From positions 744,001 through 808,000 of the forward strand of contig CATNEN010000028.1 in assembly GCA_950097015.1 (NCBI GenBank): a stretch of DNA of 64,000 nucleotides, read 5' to 3'. The notes under the pieces are model-generated. The model made no database searches and was not told the DNA's origin. It worked only from the letters and a program-made list of their open reading frames with translations. The translations under genes were made by a program, and so were the position numbers. This stretch comes from Macrostomum hystrix. Lineage: Eukaryota > Platyhelminthes > Macrostomidae. This document shows, in pieces, positions 33,701 through 44,640 of the stretch (the first letter of the stretch is position 1; every line of letters starts with the position of its first letter).

Positions 33701-34429
33701 GATTTGAGATCAGGCTGTTAGGAGGTTTAAGATCAGAGTTTTAAGGGATTTGTGATCAGGGTTTTAGGGATTCGAGATCAGGGTGTCAGGGATTTGAGAT
33801 CAGAGTGTTAGGGATTTGGGATCAGGGTGTTAGGCTTTGAGATCTGGGAGCATTGACAACGCTCTCGCCCGCATCGGCCCGCAGAGTACTCATCGTCTCT
33901 GCGCTGCATGCAGACGGCCTCGTTGGGCCAGTGCGAGGGGCACCTGAACGAGGCCAGACGCATCCTGTTCCACCGGCTGGAGATGCAGTGCACAGACTAC
34001 TACAATAAGCACCGCCTGACGGACCTCCAGTCGGCCTGGGACGCTTGCAGTCGCTGCCTCGAGGCGGCCATGTCGCGACAGTGCGGCGACACCGCCGGTC
34101 GCCTGTTTGGGGCGCTGGTTCGAATGCGCAACAGTCGACTCAAGTTTGAGATCGACTGCAACGGCGCGTATGTTAGCCAGAACTACACCATGGAGAGATT
34201 CGCGCTGCGGCCAGAAACGCCTGTCACAAGATCCACATTTACGAATGAGTACGTGGCAGACGGAGGGGGCAGTAGCGCCGCTGGCAGCGGTTGGCAACAA
34301 CAGCAGCAGCATCAACAGTCGAAGGTTCGGACTGGCGTCGGCTCGAGCAAGTCGGCTGGCTTGCGAGCTTCGGCACAATTGGTGACCGCGGCGGCTGCGG
34401 CCCTGGTGGCTGTTTGGCTGTTTCGCTAA
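27781..34429 (+). CDS. Secreted cysteine-rich protein, probably GPI-anchored (seven exons)
   Basis: Exons 27781-27976, 28390-28527, 30032-30183, 31586-31846, 32390-32543, 32872-33005 and 33885-34429 join in a single frame (phases 2,2,1,1,2,1). Donors include CAG/GTCAGT, GA/GTGAGT and TGG/GTAAGC; the acceptors are AG with variable pyrimidine tracts. The product has about 525 residues after any signal peptide and 26 cysteines in loosely repeated modules (motifs ALASCFSQF, AFKACQDAV, NWDCIGRQL, EYLGCLSAL, LRCMQTASLGQCEGHL, AWDACSRCLEAA). Sequons NSS, NST and NYT suggest glycosylation. A Gln-rich linker precedes a hydrophobic tail (AQLVTAAAAALVAVWLF then Arg-stop), typical of a GPI signal. No enzyme motif is visible. 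The spacing resembles nematode-type extracellular Cys repeats (DUF19/T20D4.11-like), but this is only a resemblance. The true start is uncertain; in-frame stops lie just upstream of 27750. Confidence 0.75.
29340..29445 (+). mobile_element. Truncated SINE fragment
   Basis: Carries CCTGAGCTCCATTCTGCGAC, GAGGCCACATTAA, then directly GATGAGAAATTCAGGGCAGA and TGTGTGCTCAGGAGTCAGC. The middle of the SINE body is missing relative to the copies at 8123 and 47617. Lies in intron 2 of the cysteine-rich gene. Confidence 0.7.
29695..29930. repeat. Intronic minisatellite, 21-bp unit (core TAACTAATAAGTAACGATTA)
   Basis: About eleven copies in intron 2 of the cysteine-rich gene. The edges continue into unit-like words (AGTAACGATTAAG). 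Confidence 0.94.
30345..31460. repeat. Intronic homopurine minisatellite, 20/21-bp unit (core AGAGAATGAGAGGAAGGGGA)
   Basis: More than 50 units of 20-21 bp. The + strand is purine except for one T per GAATGAG (and GGATGG variants). A variant pair GGGGATGGGGAACAGAATAA recurs (30485, 30695, 30895, 30970, 31270). It fills most of intron 3 of the cysteine-rich gene. Confidence 0.96.
31862..32372. repeat. Intronic minisatellite, about 31-bp pyrimidine-rich unit
   Basis: The core CTAATCCTTCTCTTTAAATC alternates with CTTCTCATCTC. The array begins 16 bp after the donor at 31847 and ends 17 bp before the acceptor at 32390, so nearly the whole of intron 4 is repeat, and its pyrimidine strand supplies the acceptor tract. 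Confidence 0.95.
33033..33366 (-). mobile_element. tRNA-derived SINE, reverse orientation
   Basis: Reading the minus strand: A-box-like TGGCAGAGCGGTCTAACGCG, B-box GCTCGATTCC, then the family body (CGCGGAGAGAAGG, TTCAATTTACGCC, CCTGACGATGAGAAAGTCA, TGTACACACATGTGTGAGCG) and a tail reaching GGGCAGAATTGCCTCC and TGTGTCATTGCC, shared with the copy at 8123. It lies in intron 6 of the cysteine-rich gene. Confidence 0.83.
33370..33845. repeat. Intronic minisatellite, 22-bp unit (core GGGATTTGAGATCAGGGTG)
   Basis: About 21 copies, starting directly at the head end of the SINE at 33033-33366 and ending 40 bp before the last exon of the cysteine-rich gene. Units become more variable to the right. Confidence 0.95.
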
Positions 34430-34475
34430 ACCGGACATGCGATTGATCCAGTCAATAGGGTTTCAAGATTGAACT

Positions 34476-34481
34476 AATAAA
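34476..34481 (+). terminator. Polyadenylation signal of the cysteine-rich gene
   Basis: AATAAA lies 47 nt after the stop codon, in a short AT-rich 3' flank. No competing signal occurs before it. Confidence 0.6.
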
Positions 34482-34599
34482 AACTTAGATTTAAGAAGCT
34501 TGACGAGTTTGTTGTCTATAAGCTCATTTACAGACAACATTATTGATTTAATATGGGTTATGGGTTACGGTTAAAGAATTTCAGAGTTTAGAGTCTGAG

Positions 34600-35400
34600 A
34601 TGTTAAATGGGGTTGAGGGGTCTAGGGCAAAAATGTTCTTGGAGTTGTCGGTCCTTGGTTTGAGGGGTTGAGGGTCTGAGGGGCGTAGGGGTTTGGAATC
34701 TGGGGGTATAGGGGTCATTCTGAGGAGCGTAGGGGTTTGGAATCTGGGGGGATAGGGGTCATTCTGAGGAGCGTAGGGGTTTGCTGTTCAGCGTACGGGT
34801 TAGGAATCTGAGGGGTGTAGGGGTTAGGAATCTGAGGGGTGTAGGGGTTAGGAATCTGAGGGGTGTAGGGGTTAGGAATCTGAGGGGTGTAGGGGTTAGG
34901 AATCTGAGGGGTGTAGGGGTTAGGAATCTGAGGGGTGTAGGGGTTAGGAATCTGAGGGGTGTAGGGGTTAGGAATCTGAGGGGTGTAGGGGTTGGGAATC
35001 TGAGGGGTGTAGGGGTTAGGAATCTGAGGGGTGTAGGGGTTAGGAATCTGAGGGGTGTAGGGGTTAGGAATCTGAGGGGTGTAGGGGTTAGGAATCTGAG
35101 GGGTGTAGGGGTTAGGAATCTGAGGGGTGTAGGGGTTAGGAATCTGAGGGGTGTAGGGGTTAGGAATCTGAGAGGTGTAAGGGTTGAGGGTCTGAGGGGT
35201 GTAGGGGTTGAGGGTCTGAGGGGTGTAGGGGTTGAGGGTCTAAGGGGTGTAGGGGTTGAGGGTCTGAGGGGTGTAAGTGTTGAGGGTCTGAGGGGTGTAG
35301 TGGTTGAGGTTCAGAGGGGCGAAGGGATTAGGAAACTGAGGGTTGTAGGGGTTCAGGGTTCTTGGGGACGTAGCGGGTTAGGAATTTGATTGGTGTAGGG
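34600..35400. repeat. G-rich minisatellite, 23-bp unit (core GGTGTAGGGGTTAGGAATCT)
   Basis: The homogeneous core is 34797-35170 (about 17 units); diverged units flank it (34600-34790 and 35170-35400, with GGTTGAGGGTCTGAG). One strand is G-rich with runs of four G. Confidence 0.95.
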
Positions 35401-36085
35401 GTTAAATGATAGATAATCATTGATCTAGGGTGCTAAGATTTGATTGGCTGAAGAATTGAGGTGTGTCTGAGTGGTTTTCGTTCAGTGGTTGAGTTACCCC
35501 GATTTAGTATGGAGTTTAAATAAATGTCTTGACGAAGTTATGACAGGTTCAGCTAAAGCGCCATTTAATCGCTACCATTTTCACCCGTTTCGTGTTTCCT
35601 GCGCTAAAATTTGCATCTGGGGTTGTAGCGCCACTTAAGAACGGGTATAAAATGTAAGGTAAATTTCGACTAAAGGTGAAAATCGAAGTATGATTATGGT
35701 AATGGCATCTACCATTAAGGTAGATGCAGAAAAATCACGAAAGTCGCAGATTCCCCATTGCTCACTTATTGCTCTATCTTCGGCATAGTACTGGTAGTTT
35801 CGCCCGATAAAACTTAATACCTATATTATTATTTTCTGATAGCTTATTTGGGCAGTCCTGGCACTACCAGTCTTGTTTTCCAATTTGTATTGCACCCGTT
35901 TGCTTGTTATTTACGAAATGTTTAATACGTTTTTAAAATAATTGTTGCTTTTGAACTAAATTCGAATCTGCGGCCTAAATACATCAAGAATTAGACAGAC
36001 TGTCGTAGGTGCGAGCGAATGTATCAAAGGTAACTAAAAAGCATTATGATTACTAACTGCTATCACTACGAGACATTATGTTAGA
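35401..36085. other. Intergenic, no feature recognised
   Basis: Unique sequence; no gene seen on either strand. Confidence 0.4.
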
Positions 36086-36440
36086 TACACCCCAGTACCA
36101 TAAACACCCCAGTACCATAAACACCCCAGTACCATAGACACACCAGTACCATAGACACCCCAGTACCATAGACACCCCAGTACCATAGACACCCCAGTAC
36201 CATAGACACCCCAGTACCATAGACACCCCAGTACCATAGACACACCAGTACCATAGACACCCCAGTACCATAGACACCCCAGTACCATAGACACCCCAGT
36301 ACCATAAACACATCAGTACCATAGACACACCAGTACCATGACACCCCAGTACCATAAACACCCCAATTACCATAGACACCCCAGTGCCATAAACTCGTTG
36401 GTACCATAAACACATCAGTACCATAGACAACCCAGTACGA
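36086..36440. repeat. Minisatellite, 17-bp unit AGTACCATAGACACCCC
   Basis: About twenty copies of a 17-bp unit, the shortest clear unit here apart from microsatellites and the pyrimidine array at 13.9 kb. Variants are ATAAACACCCC and ATAGACACACC. The right end decays through several diverged copies. Confidence 0.95.
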
Positions 36441-36885
36441 TTGTGATATCTCATCACCATAGAGACACCCCTGCAGTACCATAGAGAAACCTCAGCAAAT
36501 CTTTGTTCAAGAATTGTAAAATTTGTATAAAACAATCAAGGCGATGTGTTCAATGTCATTGTTTTGGAACTTTTAGTAGTAGTAAATGGCTTCGTGCAAT
36601 GTGAGCAATTCTTTATTTGTGTTTTTTGCTGTTGCTTTTTTATTTAAACGAAAATCATAAAATTATGTAAATTATGTAATTTATCTTTGACTTCACGCGA
36701 CGCAGCCCAAATACATTATATAGCCGTGTATGCGTAAATTCCCGAATACAATCTATTTTTTGCTGGCTTTCCATATTAAAGCCGAATTTGAGGAAATAAT
36801 ATATGATCAACAACGAACATCGGCTTAATGTTTGCAGATATTGAGAACATCAACAATTAGTATCCTTTCAATCAGTCTCTTCAAA
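36441..36885. other. Intergenic, AT-rich
   Basis: Nothing recognised. Confidence 0.4.
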
Positions 36886-38765
36886 AATCCCAGAATCTAC
36901 AAAGACCAATCCAAAAATCCAAAATACCTGAACCAAAAAATGAATTCATAAGATCTGAAGCCACACAAAGGCCACAAATCCGTACGAAATGAAGCTTCAA
37001 AGACCAGCAATCCATAAGACCTGAAGCTACAAAGACCACCAATCCGTAATAAATGAAGCTACAAAGACTACCAATCCGTAATTCCTGAAGCTACAAAGGC
37101 CAAAATCCGTAATACCTGAAGCTACAAATACCAGCAATCCATAAGACCTGAAGCTACAAAGGCCACAAATCCGTAATTCCTGAAGCTACAAAGGCCAAAA
37201 TCCGTAATACCTGAAGCTACAAAGACCAGCAATCCATAAGACCTGAAGCTACAAAGGCCACAAATCCGTAATTCCTGAAGCTACAAAGGCCACCAATCCG
37301 TATTACCTGAAGCTACAAAGGCCACAAATCCGTAATAAATGAAGCTACAAAGACTACCAATCCGTAATACCTGAAGCTACAAAGACCACCAATCCGTATT
37401 ACCTGAAGCTACAAAGGCCACAAATCCGTAATAAATGAAGCTACAAAGACTACCAATCCGTAATACCTGAAGCTACAAAGGCCACAAATCCGTAATACCT
37501 GAAGCTACAAAGACCACCAATCCGTATTACCTGAAGCTACAAAGGCCACAAATCCGTAATAAATGAAGCTACAAAGACCAGCAATCCGTAATACCTGAAG
37601 CTACAAAGACCAGCAATCCGTATTACCTGAAGCTACAAAGGCCACAAATCCGTAATACCTGAAGCTACAAAGACCAATCTAAAAATCCAAAATACCTGAA
37701 CCAAAAAAATGAATTCGTAAGATCTGAAGCCATACAAAGGCCAAAAATCCGTACGAAATGAAGCTTCAAAGACCAGCAATCCATAAGACCTGAAGCTACA
37801 AAGACCACCAATCCGTAATAAATGAAGCTACAAAGACTACCAATCCGTAATTCCTGAAGCTACAAAGGCCACAAATCCGTAATAAATGAAGCTACAAAGA
37901 CTACCAATCCGTAATACCTGAAGCTACAAAGGCCACAAATCCGTAATACCTGAAGCTACAAAGACCACCAATCCGTATTACCTGAAGCTACAAAGGCCAC
38001 AAATCCGTAATAAATGAAGCTACAAAGACCAGCAATCCGTAATACCTGAAGCTACAAAGACCAGCAATCCGTATTACCTGAAGCTACAAAGGCCACAAAT
38101 CCGTAATACCTGAAGCTACAAAGACCACCAGTCCGTAATTCCTGAAGCTACAAAGGCCAAAATCCGTAATACCTGAAGCTACAAAGACCAGCAATCCATA
38201 AGACCTGAAGCTACAAAGGCCACAAATCCGTAATAAATGAAGCTACAAAGACTACCAATCCGTAATACCTGAAGCTACAAAGACCAGCAATCCGTATTAC
38301 CTGAAGCTACAAAGACCAGCAATCCAAAAGACCTGAAGCTACAAAGGCCACCAATCCGTAATTCCTGAAGCTACAAAGGCCACAAATCCGTAATAAATGA
38401 AGCTACAAAGACTACCAATCCGTAATTCCTGAAGCTACAAAGGCCACAAATCCGTAATACCTGAAGCTACAAAGACCACCAATCCGTATTACCTGAAGCT
38501 ACAAAGGCCACAAATCCGTAATAAATGAAGCTACAAAGACTACCAATCCGTAATACCTGAAGCTACAAAGACCACCAATCCGTATTACCTGAAGCTACAA
38601 AGGCCACAAATCCGTAATAAATGAAGCTACAAAGACTACCAATCCGTAATTCCTGAAGCTACAAAGGCCACAAATCCGTAATAAATGAAGCTACAAAGAC
38701 TACCAATCCGTAATTCCTGAAGCTACAAAGACCACCATTCCGTAGTACCTGAAGCAACAGAAAAC
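36886..38765. repeat. 1.9-kb minisatellite, 31-32-bp unit (core CCTGAAGCTACAAAGACCA)
   Basis: About 60 units. Variant words AATCCGTAATACC, AATCCGTATTACC, AATCCGTAATAAATG, AATCCATAAGACC and AATCCGTAATTCC alternate in recurring order. A distinctive diverged block (AAAATACCTGAACCAAAAAA, then GAATTC) occurs at about 36905 and again at about 37680. A higher-order unit of about 775 bp has therefore been duplicated. Confidence 0.95.
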
Positions 38766-39609
38766 CTAAAGCTATAAGTACCACTAATCTGTTAGACACG
38801 AGGCCACAAAGACCCAATAGTCCAGAAAACTTCAAGCAACGCAGATCACCAAAGGAACAGACAGTCACACTGTACAGCCAGATAACGCATTGGAGTCAGC
38901 ACCACATGGATAAGCTAACATGAAAATCGAAGGATCGGATCTCAACAATTCAATAAATTGGGATAGTCTGTATAGAGTTAGACTGCGGGAAAAATAATCG
39001 CCCCCACCCCCTGCGAGGCAGAGGACGGCCTCAACCGAATCAACAGTAGGCCTCCCGCCGCAAAATTAAGTTATCCCAGCTTGATGCACGGGCGGGGCTG
39101 ACTAAATTAAGCGGCAGACCATCCTCCACATCGGTTGCCATCTGCCGGACACGAACGTCAGAGTATTTGAAATGCAGCCACTGCCTGGGTGCCACCTGCG
39201 CATTGCTGGAGCAGCTACGGACAGAAGAAGTCAGTAGTGGCTAAGAAGACAAAATTTGTTCCGCTGCAAAAAAAAATTGTATTGCAACGGAGCCGATGTT
39301 GAATGTAAACAAAAGGGACTGGGAGACAGGAAGACAGGCGGGCTCCAGCGACTAAGTTCTTAGTTGCCGTCAGGAGGTCCTTTGTCTGTACATGAAAGAA
39401 TGGCAACCATCTGCTACTAACGAGTGGCTCTTCATTAGGATAGCGCATGAGATAAACATTTTTTATCCTGACATTCGCTGCATTGTTTACGGATTATCAA
39501 TTAGCACAACTCGGACTTTGATAATTAAGTATACACGCAAAGTTATACTTTTTCCCTACAATAGTACTTCAGTACTGAGCACAGCATCACGACAAAGAAA
39601 CAGTCATGC
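38766..39609. other. Intergenic, with a GC-rich patch at 38995-39230
   Basis: The patch 38995-39230 stands out by GC content and has short protein-like frames with a Cys-His pattern on + (LKCSHCLGATC). It may be a remnant of an old retroelement or gene, but no full domain is readable. Confidence 0.35.
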
Positions 39610-42410
39610 TTCTTTGATACAGCCTTGTCCCTGATACAGCCTTGTGTCTCTGATACAGCCTTGTGTCTCTGATACAGCCTTGTGTCCCTGATACAGCCTT
39701 GTGTCTCTGATACAGCCTTGTGTCCCTGATACAGCCTTGTGTCTCTGATACAGCCTTCTGTCTCTGATACAGCCTTGTGTCCCTGATACAGCCTTGTGTC
39801 TCTGATACAGCCGTGTGTCTCTGATACAGCCGTGTGTCTCTGATACAGCCGTGTGTCTCTGATACAGCCGTGTGTCTCTGATACAGCCTTGTGTCTCTGA
39901 TACAGCCTTGTGTCCCTGATACAGCCGTGTGTCTCTGATACAGCCGTGTGTCTCTGATACAGCCTTGTGTCTCCGATACAGCCGTGTGTCTCTGATACAG
40001 CCTTGTGTCTCTGACACAGCCTTCTGTCTCTGATACAGCCTTGTGTCCCTGATACAGCCTTGTGTCTCTGATACAGCCGTGTGTCTCTGATACAGCCGTG
40101 TGTCTCTGATACAGCCGTGTGTCTCTGATACAGCCGTGTGTCTCTGATACAGCCTTGTGTCTCTGATACAGCCTTGTGTCCCTGATACAGCCGTGTGTCT
40201 CTGATACAGCCGTGTGTCTCTGATACAGCCTTGTGTCTCCGATACAGCCGTGTGTCTCTGATACAGCCTTGTGTCTCTGACACAGCCTTCTGTCTCTGAT
40301 ACAGCCGTGTGTCTCTGATACAGCCGTGTGTCTCTGATACAGCCGTGTGTCTCTGATACAGCCGTGTGTCTCTGATACAGCCTTGTGTCTCTGATACAGC
40401 CTTGTGTCCCTGATACAGCCGTGTGTCTCTGATACAGCCGTGTGTCTCTGATACAGCCTTGTGTCTCCGATACAGCCGTGTGTCTCTGATACAGCCTTGT
40501 GTCTCTGACACAGCCTTCTGTCTCTGATACAGCCTTGTGTCCCTGATACAGCCTTGTGTCTCTGATACAGCCGTGTGTCTCTGATACAGCCTTGTGTCTC
40601 TGATACAGCCTTGTGTCTCTGATACAGTCGTGTGTCTCTGATACAGCCTTGTGTCTCTGATACAGCCTTGTGTCTCTGATACAGCCTTGTGTCTCTGATA
40701 CAGCCTTGTGTCTCTGATACAGTCGTGTGTCTCTGATACAGCCTTGTGTCTCTGATACAGCCTTGTGTCTCTGATACAGCCTTGTGTCTCTGATACAGCC
40801 TTGTGTCTCTGATACAGCCTTGTGTCTCTGATACAGTCGTGTGTCTCTGATACAGCCTTGTGTCTCTGATACAGCCTTGTGTCTCTGATACAGCCTTGTG
40901 TCTCTGATACAGTCGTGTGTCTCTGATACAGCCGTGTGTCTCTGATACAGCCTTGTGTCTCTGATACAGCCTTGTGTCTCTGATACAGCCTTGTGTCTCT
41001 GATACAGTCGTGTGTCTCTGATACAGCCTTGTGTCTCTGATACAGCCTTGTGTCTCTGATACAGCCTTGTTTCTCTGATACAGCCGTGTGTCTCTGATAC
41101 AGCCGTGTGTCTCTGATACAGCCTTGTGTCTCTGATACAGCCGTGTGTCTCTGATACAGCCTTGTGTCTCTGATACAGCCTTGTGTCTCTGATACAGCCT
41201 TGTTTCTCTGATACAGCCGTGTGTCTCTGATACAGCCGTGTGTCTCTGATACAGCCTTGTGTCTCTGATACAGCCGTGTGTCTCTGATACAGCCGTGTGT
41301 CTCTGATACAGCCGTGTGTCTCTGATACAGCCGTGTGTCTCTGATACAGCCTTGTGTCTCTGTTACAGCCTTGTGTCCCTGATACAGCCGTGTGTCTCTG
41401 ATACAGCCGTGTGTCTCTGATACAGCCTTGTGTCTCCGATACAGCCGTGTGTCTCTAAAACAGCCTTGTGTCTCTGATACAGCCTTCTGTCTCTGATACA
41501 GCCTTGTGTCCCTGATACAGCCTTGTGTCTCTGATACAGCCGAGTGTCTCTGATACAGCCGTGTGTCTCTGATACAGCCTTGTGTCTCTGATACAGCCGT
41601 GTGTCTCTGATACAGCCTTGTGTCTCTGATACAGCCTTGTGTCTCTGATACAGTCGTGTGTCTCTGATACAGCCTTGTGTCTCTGATACAGCCTTGTGTC
41701 TCTGATACAGCCTTGTTTCTCTGATACAGCCGTGTGTCTCTGATACAGCCGTGTGTCTCTGATACAGCCGTGTGTCTCTGATACAGCCTTGTGTCTCCGA
41801 TACAGCCTTGTGTCTCTGATACAGCCGTGTGTCTCTGATACAGCCGTGTGTCTCTGATACAGCCTTGTGTCTCTGATACAGCCTTGTGTCTCTGATACAG
41901 CCTTGTTTCTCTGATACAGCCGTGTGTCTCTGATACAGCCGTGTGTCTCTGATACAGCCTTGTGTCTCTGATACAGCCGTGTGTCTCTGATACAGCCTTG
42001 TGTCTCTGATACAGCCTTGTGTCTCTGATACAGTCGTGTGTCTCTGATACAGCCTTGTGTCTCTGATACAGCCTTGTGTCTCTGATACAGTCGTGTGTCT
42101 CTGATACAGCATTGTGTCTCTGATACAGCCTTGTGTCTCTGATACAGCCTTGTTTCTCTGATACAGCCGTGTGTCTCTGATACAGCCGTGTGTCTCTGAT
42201 ACAGCCTTGTGTCTCTGATACAGCCGTGTGTCTCTGATACAGCCTTGTGTCTCTGATACAGCCTTGTGTCTCTGATACAGCCTTGTTTCTCTGATACAGC
42301 CGTGTGTCTCTGATACAGCCGTGTGTCTCTGATACAGCCTTGTGTCTCTGATACAGCCGTGTGTCTCTGATACAGCCGTGTGTCTCTGATACAGCCTTGT
42401 GTCTTTGAGA
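39610..42410. repeat. Minisatellite, 19-bp unit CTGATACAGCCTTGTGTCT (main block)
   Basis: About 147 units of exactly 19 bp with variants CCGTGTGTCT, CAGTCGTG, CTTGTTTCT, CTTGTGTCC and CTTCTGTCT. A marker pair CTGACACAGCCTTCTG recurs near 40012, 40277 and 40505, so blocks of roughly 230-265 bp are duplicated. Three units make 57 bp (19 codons), which keeps frames open on the minus strand for more than 370 codons; not a protein. The array continues in the composite unit to the right. Confidence 0.97.
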
Positions 42411-42474
42411 CTGTTAATCTCATGTTCAAAGTTTAGTTTTTTCAATTTCGTTTTATTCCTTTGGGGGGGAGAAG

Positions 42475-42704
42475 TGTAGGCGGCGCGAGCCGTCACGCGT
42501 GCGTGGGGTTGGCGGCGTTCTGCGTCTTTCTCTCTGCCACCTTTCTACCCCCCTTGGCACGCACGTTAACTGATGTACGGGGTGCGGCTTTAGCCGCCAC
42601 CCCAGCTCAACTCGGCTGTTATAAAATATACTGAATCGCATTGAAATCGCTCTTGTGTCATTTCGGCTATCGACTACAAACAGTCGCATTTCTCATTTCC
42701 TACA
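42475..42704 (+). mobile_element. Retroelement LTR with upstream polypurine tract, copy 1
   Basis: 230 bp, beginning TGTAGG and ending CCTACA (perfect 6-bp terminal inverted repeat with TG…CA ends). It is preceded directly by the polypurine tract GGGGGGGAGAAG, as expected before a 3' LTR. Inside are a GC hairpin (42579-42603, stem GGGGTG…CACCCC with TTTA loop) and a TATA-like TTATAAAATA. No internal coding region, 5' LTR or target-site duplication is visible, so this is a 3'-end fragment. A Gypsy/BEL-type origin is possible but cannot be told from an LTR alone. Confidence 0.7.
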
Positions 42705-43320
42705 AATAGTACTTCAGTACTGAGCACAGCATCACGACAAAGAAACAGTCATGCTTCTTTGATACAGCCTTGTCCCTGATACAGCCTTGTGTCCCTGATA
42801 CAGCCTTGTGTCTCTGATACAGTCGTGTGTCTCTGATACAGCCTTGTGTCTCTGATACAGCCTTGTGTCTCTGATACAGCCTTGTGTCTCTGATACAGCC
42901 TTGTGTCTCTGATACAGCCTTGTGTCTCTGATACAGTCGTGTGTCTCTGATACAGCCTTGTGTCTCTGATACAGCCTTGTGTCTCTGATACAGCCTTGTT
43001 TCTCTGATACAGCCGTGTGTCTCTGATACAGCCGTGTGTCTCTGATACAGCCTTGTGTCTCTGATACAGCCGTGTGTCTCTGATACAGCCTTGTGTCTCT
43101 GATACAGCCTTGTGTCTCTGATACAGCCTTGTTTCTCTGATACAGCCGTGTGTCTCTGATACAGCCGTGTGTCTCTGATACAGCCTTGTGTCTCTGATAC
43201 AGCCGTGTGTCTCTGATACAGCCGTGTGTCTCTGATACAGCCTTGTGTCTTTGAGACTGTTAATCTCATGTTCAAAGTTTAGTTTTTTCAATTTCGTTTT
43301 ATTCCTTTGGGGGGGAGAAG

Positions 43321-43550
43321 TGTAGGCGGCGCGAGCCGTCACGCGTGCGTGGGGTTGGCGGCGTTCTGCGTCTTTCTCTCTGCCACCTTTCTACCCCCCT
43401 TGGCACGCACGTTAACTGATGTACGGGGTGCGGCTTTAGCCGCCACCCCAGCTCAACTCGGCTGTTATAAAATATACTGAATCGCATTGAAATCGCTCTT
43501 GTGTCATTTCGGCTATCGACTACAAACAGTCGCATTTCTCATTTCCTACA
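43321..43550 (+). mobile_element. Retroelement LTR, copy 2 (in 846-bp unit)
   Basis: Same sequence as copy 1, offset by exactly 846 bp, again preceded by the polypurine tract. It spread by tandem duplication of the host array and not by separate insertion. Confidence 0.7.
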
Positions 43551-44166
43551 AATAGTACTTCAGTACTGAGCACAGCATCACGACAAAGAAACAGTCATGC
43601 TTCTTTGATACAGCCTTGTCCCTGATACAGCCTTGTGTCCCTGATACAGCCTTGTGTCTCTGATACAGTCGTGTGTCTCTGATACAGCCTTGTGTCTCTG
43701 ATACAGCCTTGTGTCTCTGATACAGCCTTGTGTCTCTGATACAGCCTTGTGTCTCTGATACAGCCTTGTGTCTCTGATACAGTCGTGTGTCTCTGATACA
43801 GCCTTGTGTCTCTGATACAGCCTTGTGTCTCTGATACAGCCTTGTTTCTCTGATACAGCCGTGTGTCTCTGATACAGCCGTGTGTCTCTGATACAGCCTT
43901 GTGTCTCTGATACAGCCGTGTGTCTCTGATACAGCCTTGTGTCTCTGATACAGCCTTGTGTCTCTGATACAGCCTTGTTTCTCTGATACAGCCGTGTGTC
44001 TCTGATACAGCCGTGTGTCTCTGATACAGCCTTGTGTCTCTGATACAGCCGTGTGTCTCTGATACAGCCGTGTGTCTCTGATACAGCCTTGTGTCTTTGA
44101 GACTGTTAATCTCATGTTCAAAGTTTAGTTTTTTCAATTTCGTTTTATTCCTTTGGGGGGGAGAAG

Positions 44167-44396
44167 TGTAGGCGGCGCGAGCCGTCACGCGTGCGTGGGG
44201 TTGGCGGCGTTCTGCGTCTTTCTCTCTGCCACCTTTCTACCCCCCTTGGCACGCACGTTAACTGATGTACGGGGTGCGGCTTTAGCCGCCACCCCAGCTC
44301 AACTCGGCTGTTATAAAATATACTGAATCGCATTGAAATCGCTCTTGTGTCATTTCGGCTATCGACTACAAACAGTCGCATTTCTCATTTCCTACA
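44167..44396 (+). mobile_element. Retroelement LTR, copy 3 (in 846-bp unit)
   Basis: Third copy, offset by another 846 bp, with the same upstream tract and downstream flank. Confidence 0.7.
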
Positions 44397-44640
44397 AATA
44401 GTACTTCAGTACTGAGCACAGCATCACGACAAAGAAACAGTCATGCTTCTTTGATACAGCCTTGTCCCTGATACAGCCTTGTGTCCCTGATACAGCCTTG
44501 TGTCTCTGATACAGTCGTGTGTCTCTGATACAGCCTTGTGTCTCTGATACAGCCTTGTGTCTCTGATACAGCCTTGTGTCTTTGATACAGCCATGTATCT
44601 CTGGAACAGCCGTGTGTTTCAGGTACACCTGATTCACTCA

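Larger units (their letters stand above)
42411..44640. repeat. 846-bp composite tandem repeat: LTR segment plus 19-bp minisatellite
   Basis: A block consisting of about 60 bp of retroelement 3' sequence, a 230-bp LTR, 60 bp of flank (AATAGTACTTCAGTACTGAG…) and about 500 bp of 19-bp minisatellite is repeated with a period of exactly 846 bp. The LTR parts at 42475, 43321 and 44167 look identical. The third unit is cut off and decays at 44580-44640. The flank also occurs once at 39562, at the left border of the whole array, without an LTR. Confidence 0.93.

Noticed and set aside
36053-36535. Tyr/Trp/Gly/Val repeat protein (MVLGCLWYWGVYGTGVS)
   Set aside because: Product of a 17-bp array read antisense in several frames.
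42453-42689. 78-codon protein repeated three times
   Set aside because: It is the antisense of the LTR segment; identity among copies reflects the 846-bp duplication.
39543-44188. Repetitive proteins RDTRLYQRHKAVSETQGCI (up to 377 codons)
   Set aside because: Three 19-bp units make 19 codons with no stop in several frames; frames even run into unrelated LTR sequence. No gene structure.
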